Of a stretch of DNA of 14,377 nucleotides, positions 1 through 6,028 are shown in pieces (position 1 is the first letter of the stretch; each line of letters opens with the position of its first letter). A model generated the notes under the pieces. That model saw only the letters and a list, made by a program, of their open reading frames with translations, made no database searches and was not told where the DNA came from. This DNA is from JBDTRY01 sp039931435 (GTDB taxonomy: Bacteria > Acidobacteriota > Thermoanaerobaculia > Gp7-AA8), in assembly GCA_039931435.1 (NCBI GenBank), contig JBDTRY010000084.1, positions 1 through 14,377 of the forward strand, given 5' to 3'. Position numbers and translations under genes: made by a program.

Positions 1-284
1 CCCTCGACGAGATTGCGCGTCGAGTCCGCGCCGGTGAGCATGAGCACGGGGATGTTCTGCAGCGCGGCATCCAGCTTGATGCTCCGGCACACCTGGTAAC
101 CGTCCATGCCCGGCATCCTGAAATCCACCATCACGCAATGCGGCGGGTCGGCAGCCAGCCGGATCAAGGCCTCTTCGCCCGAGGTGGCGGAGTCCACCGA
201 GTAGCCCGCGCGCTCCAGAAGCCGGCGCATCAACAGGATGTCGTTGGGGTTGTCGTCGATTACGAAGATTCGTTCGGGGCTCAT
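1..284 (-). CDS. Response regulator receiver domain protein (partial, C-terminus off window)
   Basis: Phospho-acceptor domain of a two-component system; only the first 94 residues are in the window. Reading leftward from ATG at 284-282, the protein opens with a hydrophobic strand and an acidic pair (D10, D11). The phospho-acceptor is D54 in a VDFRMPGMDG context, and the switch threonine is T84 in LMLTGA. The conserved lysine after strand 5 and any output domain lie beyond position 1, so a stand-alone CheY-like protein cannot be told from a larger regulator or hybrid kinase fragment. A receiver domain at the N-terminus argues against the C-terminal receiver of a hybrid kinase. It is divergent from pth with 63 bp between the starts. 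A candidate promoter is at 309-337. The family assignment is secure; the signal and target are unknown. Confidence 0.9.
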   Translation of the reverse strand, partial: MSPERIFVIDDNPNDILLMRRLLERAGYSVDSATSGEEALIRLAADPPHCVMVDFRMPGMDGYQVCRSIKLDAALQNIPVLMLTGADSTRNLVE

Positions 285-308
285 CAGGTTCCGGCGAGCG
301 GTCTCTGC

Positions 309-337
309 ATCGTAATGCCACGGCTGCGGAGTGTAAA
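309..337 (-). promoter_or_regulatory. Candidate promoter for the leftward response regulator
   Basis: On the minus strand TTTACA (337-332) and TACGAT (314-309) are separated by 17 bp, matching the sigma70 -35/-10 layout with 5/6 and 4/6 consensus bases. The start codon is 24 nt beyond the -10 box. The -35 box overlaps the TAAACT box proposed for pth on the other strand, so the two promoters would compete for polymerase. Assigned by eye only. Confidence 0.35.
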
Positions 338-339
338 CT
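334..339 (+). promoter_or_regulatory. Candidate -10 box for pth (leaderless arrangement)
   Basis: TAAACT (4/6 match to TATAAT) ends 8 nt before the pth ATG at 348. There is no convincing -35 box and no Shine-Dalgarno sequence, so transcription from here would begin at or next to the start codon. The same geometry is seen at serS. Weak on its own. Confidence 0.3.
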
Positions 340-347
340 CCCGCCTG

Positions 348-950
348 ATGAAGTTGATCGTCGGTCTGGGGAATCCGGGAGTGCGGTACGCACGTACTCG
401 TCATAACGTGGGATTCCGAGTGGTCGAAGCGTTTGCTTCGCGATTCCGCATAACACTCGAAACTCATGAAAAAAACGCCATGACCGGACGGGGACGAGTT
501 GGAGGCGAAGGAGTGGTGCTGGCCACGCCTCTGACCTTCATGAATCTTTCCGGTACAGCGGTCGCTCCGCTGACTCGAAGTCTCGGCGTCGATCCTCTGT
601 CGTCGGATCTGATGATCGTCCACGACGAGATCGACCTGCCGCTGGGTCGCATCCGCTTGCGTGAGAACGGTTCACCCGGGACACACAATGGAATGAAATC
701 TGTCGTGGACTCACTTGGAACAGACGTGTTTCCTCGCCTTCGATTCGGTGTTCGCGGCGAGCGGTACGATATCTCCCGCGACCTCGCGGATTACGTACTC
801 GAAGATTTCCTGTCCGAGGAAGAAGCGGTCGTCGATCAGACCATTCTTACGGCGGTGAATGCTCTTTTCCTTTTCGCCCGAGGGGACCTGCGACGAGCTA
901 TGAATGAGTTCAATCGAAATCCTGACAGTGTGAAAACGGAGACTTTCTGA
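348..950 (+). CDS. pth: Peptidyl-tRNA hydrolase
   Basis: Cytosolic esterase that releases tRNA from peptidyl-tRNAs dropped by the ribosome, recycling tRNA. The 200-residue length fits the bacterial Pth family (about 190-200). Signature elements are all present: GLGNPG at 6-11 with N9, catalytic H19 in TRHNVGF, FMNLSG with N66, HDEIDLPLG with D93, and HNGMKS with N114. The reading frame stays open upstream to 138, but that part would be antisense to the response regulator, and MKLIVGLGNPG at 348 is the normal Pth start. No Shine-Dalgarno precedes it; a -10-like box lies 8 nt upstream. The TGA at 948-950 is followed directly by the ATG of the AAA+ gene. This is an unusual neighbour for pth, which in many bacteria sits beside rplY/ctc and ychF. 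Function is certain from the motifs. Confidence 0.97.
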   Translation: MKLIVGLGNPGVRYARTRHNVGFRVVEAFASRFRITLETHEKNAMTGRGRVGGEGVVLATPLTFMNLSGTAVAPLTRSLGVDPLSSDLMIVHDEIDLPLGRIRLRENGSPGTHNGMKSVVDSLGTDVFPRLRFGVRGERYDISRDLADYVLEDFLSEEEAVVDQTILTAVNALFLFARGDLRRAMNEFNRNPDSVKTETF

Positions 951-2549
951 ATGTCGACCAGGCCCCGTACGCTTGCAGCGTTGCGAGAATCCGGCTACCG
1001 CCCGGAAAGCGTCAAGGACGAGATGCGACGGAACCTGCTGGGGCGGATCTCGCGAGGCGAGCCGACTTTCGAGGGCATCCACGGCTATGACCGCACCGTT
1101 ATTCCGGCCATTCAGAACGCCATCCTCTCGCGCCACGACATCATTCTGCTCGGGTTGCGCGGACAGGCCAAGACGCGCATTCTCCGGTCCCTGACCCGCC
1201 TTCTCGATGAATCCGTTCCTGTCATCGAAGGATGTGAGATCAACGATTCGCCCTTTCTGCCGAGTTGCAAGCACTGTCGTGTTCTGGCGGCGGAGCGCGG
1301 CGAAGAACTGCCTGTGGCCTGGCTTGAACGCTCCGAACGCTATCGGGAGAAGCTGGCCACGCCTGACGTCACCGTGGCGGACCTCATCGGCGACATCGAT
1401 CCCATCAAGGCAGCGAATCAGCGCCTCACCTACGCCGACGAAGAAGTAATTCACTACGGCATCATCCCCAGGACCAATCGAGGCATCTTCGCCATCAACG
1501 AGCTTCCGGACCTTGCCCCGCGAATTCAGGTGGCGCTGTTGAACATCCTCGAGGAACGCGACCTGCAGATCCGCGGGTTTCCCGTACGCATTCCCATGGA
1601 TGTAGTGCTCGTGTTCAGCGCCAACCCGGAGGACTACACCAGTCGCGGCAACATCATCACGCCGCTGAAGGACCGCATCGATTCGCAGATCCTCACCCAC
1701 TACCCGACCGACGTTTCTGTTTCCATGCGCATCACCGAGCAGGAGTCGTGGACCATCAGGGACGAAATCGGTTCGAAAATTGAGTTGCCGGACTACGTTC
1801 GCGAGCTTGTCGAGAAAATCGGATTTATCGCCCGCGGATCGGAACTGGTGGATCAGTCGTCCGGGGTCTCGGCGCGCATGAGCATCTCCGCCCTGGAAAT
1901 TCTCTACTCCAACCTCGAGCGCCGAGCGGCACTGACCGGCGATCCTGTCGTCTTTCCGCGACTTTCGGACCTGGCCATGATCCTTCCGGCCATCACCGGG
2001 AAGGTGGAGATGGTCTACGAAGGCGAACAGCAGGGCGCTGAAGTCGTGGCCCGCAAGCTCATCGGCGAAGCGGTGGCCGACCTGTTCCAGAAGACGTTTC
2101 CCGCCATCGAGAGGGCAGGAAGAAGCGGCCAGGCGGAGCGCGATCGGCGAGTGTACGGAGAGCTTGGCGAGGACTACGGGGACGAAGTGCGGGGTGGTGG
2201 CGGCCGGCGGCCTGGTAAGAATGCAAGGTCAAAAGATCACGCCCACGCCGCGGTGCAGGGTGACGCGGATTACGACAGCATCGTCGAATGGTTCATGCAG
2301 GGAAACAAGATCACCCTGTCAGATGAGCAGCCGTTCCGCGAATTTTTCGCGGAGCTGGGGAAAGTGCCGAAGCTTGCGGATATCTCCCGTCGCTACTTCC
2401 ACTCCGGTAGTGATCCCGAGCTGGCCTTCGGCATGGAGTTGATTCTGGAGGGACTGCATCAGTCACTGCGGCTCTCCCGTGAAGATCTCGATTCCACGAT
2501 TACGTTTTCGGAGCTGCTGAAGTTCAACATTCTTCGCACGGTGAAGTGA
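951..2549 (+). CDS. ChlI/MoxR-like AAA+ ATPase
   Basis: Cytosolic AAA+ ATPase of 532 residues, related to magnesium-chelatase subunit I and MoxR proteins, which typically remodel or activate a client with a VWA partner. Walker A is GLRGQAKT at 68-75. The Walker B position reads IFAINEL (179-185), with Asn where Asp is usual. Sensor 1 is SANPEDY near 223-229, followed by RGNIITPLKDRID carrying likely arginine-finger or sensor residues. An insert after strand 2 carries C95, C106 and C109 and may bind zinc. A Gly/Arg/Lys-rich linker at about 390-435 joins the ATPase to a helical C-terminal region (440-532). The start ATG abuts the pth stop, with GGAG at 938-941 as ribosome site. The VWA gene two places downstream is the expected partner. 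It is not a real chlorophyll chelatase: no pigment genes are nearby. Similar ATPase/VWA pairs occur in Actinobacteria, as I recall. Client unknown. Confidence 0.85.
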   Translation: MSTRPRTLAALRESGYRPESVKDEMRRNLLGRISRGEPTFEGIHGYDRTVIPAIQNAILSRHDIILLGLRGQAKTRILRSLTRLLDESVPVIEGCEINDSPFLPSCKHCRVLAAERGEELPVAWLERSERYREKLATPDVTVADLIGDIDPIKAANQRLTYADEEVIHYGIIPRTNRGIFAINELPDLAPRIQVALLNILEERDLQIRGFPVRIPMDVVLVFSANPEDYTSRGNIITPLKDRIDSQILTHYPTDVSVSMRITEQESWTIRDEIGSKIELPDYVRELVEKIGFIARGSELVDQSSGVSARMSISALEILYSNLERRAALTGDPVVFPRLSDLAMILPAITGKVEMVYEGEQQGAEVVARKLIGEAVADLFQKTFPAIERAGRSGQAERDRRVYGELGEDYGDEVRGGGGRRPGKNARSKDHAHAAVQGDADYDSIVEWFMQGNKITLSDEQPFREFFAELGKVPKLADISRRYFHSGSDPELAFGMELILEGLHQSLRLSREDLDSTITFSELLKFNILRTVK

Positions 2550-2977
2550 TGACCACGCATGTCAGCGCATCGGTTCCCGAGGAACTTCTGGCCGAGATGG
2601 ACCGGCTCGTGCGCGAAGGATGGTACCGGGACCGTTCTGAAGTGATTCTGCAGGCGCTGGAGCGTTTCATGGACGGAAAGTCCCTGTTGGGGGACTCGCC
2701 CCGGCTGCTCATCAAGTTTGCCGCCGACGCGCTGAACGAATCCAGGCCGGAAACCGCGCTGAAATTCGTCGATCGGGGCATGACGCTTCTTTCCGCCCAC
2801 GAGCACCCCGATCTGTCTCTCTACCGCGCCCTGGTGGAACTGCGGGTGCAGACCCTCCTCGTGCTCGACCGGGAGGGAGACGCACTTTCCGCACTGGAGG
2901 AGGCCCGGCTGAAGCTTCCGAACAACCCGGGCGTGACCCGCTGGCTCGATCAGCTCGCGGCCAAGGGGATCTCCTGA
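2549..2977 (+). CDS. Ribbon-helix-helix (CopG-like) plus TPR-like helical protein
   Basis: 142-residue protein of unknown function. Residues 2-45 fit a ribbon-helix-helix fold: a short strand (THVSASVP), an amphipathic helix (EELLAEMDRLVREG), a turn (YRDRSE) and a second helix (VILQALERFM). Such domains dimerise and usually bind DNA, as in CopG, ParD and NikR. Residues 50-142 are helical, with alternating small and hydrophobic positions like two or three tetratricopeptide repeats; no catalytic motif is visible. The start is ATG 2549, which overlaps the upstream TGA as TGATG; a GTG at 2546 would add one residue. The stop is one nucleotide before the VWA start. Placement between an AAA+ ATPase and a VWA protein suggests an adaptor or autoregulator of that pair. 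It is not followed by a toxin gene, which argues against an ordinary antitoxin. Confidence 0.75.
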   Translation: MTTHVSASVPEELLAEMDRLVREGWYRDRSEVILQALERFMDGKSLLGDSPRLLIKFAADALNESRPETALKFVDRGMTLLSAHEHPDLSLYRALVELRVQTLLVLDREGDALSALEEARLKLPNNPGVTRWLDQLAAKGIS

Positions 2978-2978
2978 A

Positions 2979-4073
2979 GTGCGGCACCGCTATGGCTATC
3001 TCGACCCGAGGCTGATCCAGGAGTTGCTGGATGAGCTGGGGCTGCGCCGTCTCTTCAATCACCTCCTCCTTCAATCGGGTGGCGATGTCGAAGAGGCCAT
3101 GCAATGGATGCGCGCCCTTCAGGAGCGGGGGTACCTCGATCCTTCGATCGACCTCGAAGCTTTTTTCGCCCGGCTCATGCAGGAGAACGTCATCGGTCAG
3201 GATGCAGAGGGGAATGTCGTTCTCACCGCCGGAGGTGAGAGGGAGATCCGCAGAGACGCCCTCGACGAGATCTTTGGAGGGTTGAAAAAAGCAGAAGCCG
3301 GATACCACTCCGTCACGTCGGCGGGCCAGGGGACGGAGCGGTTGACGGAGACCCGGTCCTGGCGCTTCGGCGACGAAGTCACCTCCATCGATGGCGTGCG
3401 AACCGTTCAGAATGCCCTGCGCAACGGTGACCCGTTCGAGCAGATCACTGTCACCGAGGAAGATCTGGAGGTCTACGAGACCGAGCACAACACCGGCTGC
3501 GCCACGGTGGTGATGATCGACATCTCCCACTCCATGATTCTCTACGGCGAGGACAGGATCACCCCGGCGAAGAAGGTGGCTCTGGCCTTGACCGAGCTCG
3601 TGCTGACCAAATATCCCAAGGACGCCATCGACGTCGTTCTGTTCGGGGACGAAGCCAGTCAGGTACCGATCTCCGACATCCCGTATGTGAAAGTCGGGCC
3701 CTTTCATACGAACACAAAGGCGGGTCTGGAGCTGGCGCAGACGATTCTTCGCCGAAAGCGTCAGGGAAACAAACAGATTTTCATGATCACTGACGGTAAG
3801 CCTTCGGCGCTCACCGAGAACGGCCGGCTCTATACGAATTCCTTCGGGCTGGACATGAAGATCGTCAACCGCACTCTGGAGGAAGCGGATCGCTGCAGGC
3901 GCGCGCACATCCCGATCACGACCTTCATGCTGGCCACCGATCCGATGCTCGTCAACTTCGTCGAACAGCTCTCCCAGATCAACCGCGGTCGCGCCTTCTA
4001 CTCCTCCCCGGACCGCCTCGGGGAATACATCCTCGCCGACTACATCCGCAACCGCCGGAAATTCGTTCACTGA
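2979..4073 (+). CDS. VWA-domain protein, partner of the AAA+ ATPase
   Basis: 364-residue protein without signal peptide or membrane segment, so probably cytosolic. Residues 1-165 are mostly helical and charged with no domain I recognise. Residues 174-350 form a von Willebrand factor A domain: the metal-binding MIDAS motif D181-x-S183-x-S185 (DISHS), a candidate threonine at T244 or T246 (FHTNT), and D272 in MITDGKPSA. All metal ligands appear intact, so Mg-dependent ligand binding is likely. In MoxR/VWA pairs such as RavA-ViaA and in magnesium chelatase (I plus D subunits) the VWA protein presents the substrate or couples ATP hydrolysis to it. The start is GTG at 2979, one base after the previous stop, with AAGGGGAT upstream acting as a ribosome site inside the preceding gene. 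Its own stop is one base before the TTG proposed for the protease. Confidence 0.85.
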   Translation: MRHRYGYLDPRLIQELLDELGLRRLFNHLLLQSGGDVEEAMQWMRALQERGYLDPSIDLEAFFARLMQENVIGQDAEGNVVLTAGGEREIRRDALDEIFGGLKKAEAGYHSVTSAGQGTERLTETRSWRFGDEVTSIDGVRTVQNALRNGDPFEQITVTEEDLEVYETEHNTGCATVVMIDISHSMILYGEDRITPAKKVALALTELVLTKYPKDAIDVVLFGDEASQVPISDIPYVKVGPFHTNTKAGLELAQTILRRKRQGNKQIFMITDGKPSALTENGRLYTNSFGLDMKIVNRTLEEADRCRRAHIPITTFMLATDPMLVNFVEQLSQINRGRAFYSSPDRLGEYILADYIRNRRKFVH

Positions 4074-4074
4074 A

Positions 4075-5802
4075 TTGAGCTCATGCCGCTTCCGGGGCCT
4101 GCCATCACCCGTGCGCAGGAATCCCCGCTGGCGCACGTTCGTTCAATGCATCGTGAATCGGGTCCTGTCCCTGGTGCTCCTCGCGGCCATCTCCGTCCCT
4201 GCCTTTGCCAACGAGACCTCCTGGTATTTTCTGCAGTCCGGGAATGCCGCGTCCACGCCACTGCACGACCGCGGAATTTACGGGCAGGGTCAGATCATCG
4301 CCATCCTGGACACTGGTCTCGATTACGACAACTGCTACTTCGCGGAGGCGGACAATTCCGCGCCTCCCGTGAACACGGGCTCTCCCGACGGGACTCTGCG
4401 ATGGATCAACGTCGATGGCTCGCGTCGGAAAGTGATCGCCTACGATTTTCTCTATTCATGCGATCAGTTTTCCGGAGCGCGGGGGTGTGACGACCCCGCC
4501 TCCCCCCTCGCATACGACAATCAGGGCCACGGAACACATGCCGCCGGGGCTGCCGCGGCCGACAAAGGTGCACCGTTCCTTCACGACTACGCCGACGCCA
4601 TTGCGCCGGGCGCGAAACTCGTCATTCAGGATGCGGGGTTCATCGGCGGGGACAGTTGCGCTCAGCGTCCGGGACTGGGCTGTCCGCTGCGCGAGCTCGG
4701 GCCCGTGCTGCAACAGGCCTACCTGCAGGGAGCACGTATTCACTCGAATTCATGGGGAGATCTCCAGGGGGTGCCTCCTCCGTTCGTTCCTCCCACAGCC
4801 AACTACTCGGCGGGAGCGGCCGAGATCGACGCCTTCGTTTACGCTCATCCGGACATGCTCGTCATTTTCAACACCGGGAACGCCGGTATTCTCGGGCCCT
4901 CGTCTGCATCCGCGCCAGGGGTGGCAAAAAACTCCATCGATGTCGGTGGGGCGTACATGAACAACAACGGGGACCTGACTGTGAGCGATTACAGCGGACG
5001 CGGTCCGACGCGCGATGGGCGGATCAAACCCGATCTCATCGGTCCCGATTCGGTGATCGCTGCCGACAGCGATCTCAACGTGTCGAGCAGAAACTGCGAC
5101 CTCTCCCGGCAGCCGGGCACTTCATGGGCTTCGCCGACAATCGCCGGAGCCGCTGCGCTCGTACGTCAGTACTATGTCGATGGCTTCTACCCGTCGGGCA
5201 GAAGAAAAGCGGTCGATGGAAGAATCCCAAGCGCGGCACTTCTCAAGGCGACATTGATTGCCTCGGGACGGGCCGCACCTCTCGAGGACGGAGCGGGGGG
5301 AACCCACTTTTCGGAGGCGGTTCCATCCTTCGCGCAGGGATTCGGAATGCCCGTCCTCGACGATGCACTATTTTTCGCAGGGGATGTCTCGCAACTGCGT
5401 GTCCTCGATCGGTCGCAGGCCGACGGACTGACAGCAGGGCAGGCCTACACGACGCGCCTGCGCGTGTCCGGTGGTGTTCCCTTGAGGGTGGTGCTGGTCT
5501 GGACCGACCCTGCTTCTCAGCCGAGAAACGCTACCGATTCCACGTCTGTGCTCGTGAATGATCTCGACCTCCGTCTGATTGCTCCCGACGGCACCCCGCA
5601 TCTCGGAAATGACAAGAGCGGAACGGGAAACCGGGATCGCCTGAACAATGTCGAGGAAGTGGCACTGGCGAACCCCGCTCCGGGTCTGTACGAGGTTACG
5701 GTCTCGGCCGAGAATCTTTCGGGCGGCGCCCGTCAGGGTTTCGCATTGGTTGTCACAGGCGCCGTGTCAGATCCACTCCGGACGCGTCCGGCCAGGCGTT
5801 GA
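4075..5802 (+). CDS. Secreted subtilisin-like serine protease (S8, KP-43-like)
   Basis: Exported endopeptidase. Numbered from TTG 4075, the catalytic triad is D79 (ILDTGLD), H152 (GHGTH) and S350 (GTSWASP), with N269 (TGNAG) as the oxyanion-hole residue. A signal peptide ends AFA|NE after residue 45, with its hydrophobic core at 30-45. Residues about 440-570 look like the beta-barrel after the catalytic domain in KP-43-type subtilases, with VWTDP and LVNDLDL. Only about 25 residues separate the cleavage site from the first catalytic strand, so no I9-type pro-domain is visible. Six cysteines remain in the mature protein (87, 129, 138, 195, 203, 341), possibly forming disulfides. The start is uncertain: TTG 4075 sits one base after the VWA stop, copying the previous junction, while GTG 4153 gives a textbook 19-residue signal peptide; GTG 4111 is also possible. 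Substrate unknown. Confidence 0.9.
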   Translation: MSSCRFRGLPSPVRRNPRWRTFVQCIVNRVLSLVLLAAISVPAFANETSWYFLQSGNAASTPLHDRGIYGQGQIIAILDTGLDYDNCYFAEADNSAPPVNTGSPDGTLRWINVDGSRRKVIAYDFLYSCDQFSGARGCDDPASPLAYDNQGHGTHAAGAAAADKGAPFLHDYADAIAPGAKLVIQDAGFIGGDSCAQRPGLGCPLRELGPVLQQAYLQGARIHSNSWGDLQGVPPPFVPPTANYSAGAAEIDAFVYAHPDMLVIFNTGNAGILGPSSASAPGVAKNSIDVGGAYMNNNGDLTVSDYSGRGPTRDGRIKPDLIGPDSVIAADSDLNVSSRNCDLSRQPGTSWASPTIAGAAALVRQYYVDGFYPSGRRKAVDGRIPSAALLKATLIASGRAAPLEDGAGGTHFSEAVPSFAQGFGMPVLDDALFFAGDVSQLRVLDRSQADGLTAGQAYTTRLRVSGGVPLRVVLVWTDPASQPRNATDSTSVLVNDLDLRLIAPDGTPHLGNDKSGTGNRDRLNNVEEVALANPAPGLYEVTVSAENLSGGARQGFALVVTGAVSDPLRTRPARR

Positions 5803-5890
5803 GAACCACACGGCGAAAACCACTGGTCGGTCCTGCAGCGACGATTTCGCAGGGCGGCCAAACGACTGTCTGACGCTTCTAATGAAACGC

Positions 5891-5917
5891 GCGCGTAAAC
5901 GCTTCTGGATTACGCGC
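5891..5917. terminator. Perfect hairpin downstream of the protease gene, possible terminator
   Basis: Arms GCGCGTAA (5891-5898) and TTACGCGC (5910-5917) are exact inverted repeats around an 11-nt loop. It lies about 90 bp after the protease stop. No T-run follows on either strand, so it is not a canonical intrinsic terminator; it could be a processing site or part of a REP-like element. Confidence 0.35.
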
Positions 5918-5929
5918 CGTGGTAGTGGT

Positions 5930-5976
5930 GTCATTCCCGCACCACCGGCGCCTGCGTCGTTCCCGGCGCGGATGAC
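5930..5976. repeat. REP-like imperfect palindrome (decayed)
   Basis: GTCATTCCCGC (5930-5940) can pair with GCGGATGAC (5968-5976) around a GC-rich core. The left arm matches the GTCATTCCCGC ends of intergenic palindromic repeats found in many high-GC bacteria, and CTGGATT at 5905-5911 resembles another typical piece. There is only one copy in the window, so membership of a genomic family is inferred. Confidence 0.3.
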
Positions 5977-5991
5977 GGATCGGTGGCTTCC

Positions 5992-6020
5992 TTGAAGTCC
6001 CGGCGTGGGGCTCGTATGAT
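5992..6020 (+). promoter_or_regulatory. serS promoter, probably leaderless
   Basis: TTGAAG (5992-5997) and TATGAT (6015-6020) are 17 bp apart, with 4/6 and 5/6 matches to the sigma70 consensus. The -10 box ends 8 nt before the serS ATG at 6029, so transcription should start at or within about 3 nt of the start codon. There is no Shine-Dalgarno sequence. Confidence 0.55.
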
Positions 6021-6028
6021 GCGGCGCC

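Larger units (their letters stand above)
5803..6028 (+). other. Intergenic region with hairpins and REP-like remnants
   Basis: I find no credible gene in these 226 bp. They hold a perfect inverted repeat (5891-5917), a second imperfect one (5930-5976) resembling GTCATTCCCGC-type repetitive palindromes, and the serS promoter at the right end. The protease operon presumably terminates here. Confidence 0.5.

Noticed and set aside
138..347. 70-codon N-terminal extension of pth
   Set aside because: It would overlap the divergent response regulator in antisense, and Pth proteins start at the MKLIVGLGNPG segment.
711..1700. 329-codon antisense frame over pth and the AAA+ gene
   Set aside because: It lies entirely opposite two genes with intact motifs, and its translation shows no recognisable domain. 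It reflects GC-rich codon bias.
951..2549. Identification of the AAA+ gene as true magnesium chelatase subunit I or a sigma54 activator
   Set aside because: There are no chelatase H subunit or pigment genes nearby, the GAFTGA loop of sigma54 activators is absent, and the Walker B differs. ChlI/MoxR-like is as far as the sequence allows.
2549..2977. RHH protein as antitoxin of a toxin-antitoxin pair
   Set aside because: Neither neighbour resembles a ParE, RelE or PIN toxin; both belong to the ATPase-VWA pair.
2712..4136. 474-codon antisense frame over the VWA gene
   Set aside because: It is opposite a protein with a clear MIDAS motif. Its composition is Arg/Gly-rich shadow-like, with no domain or ribosome site.
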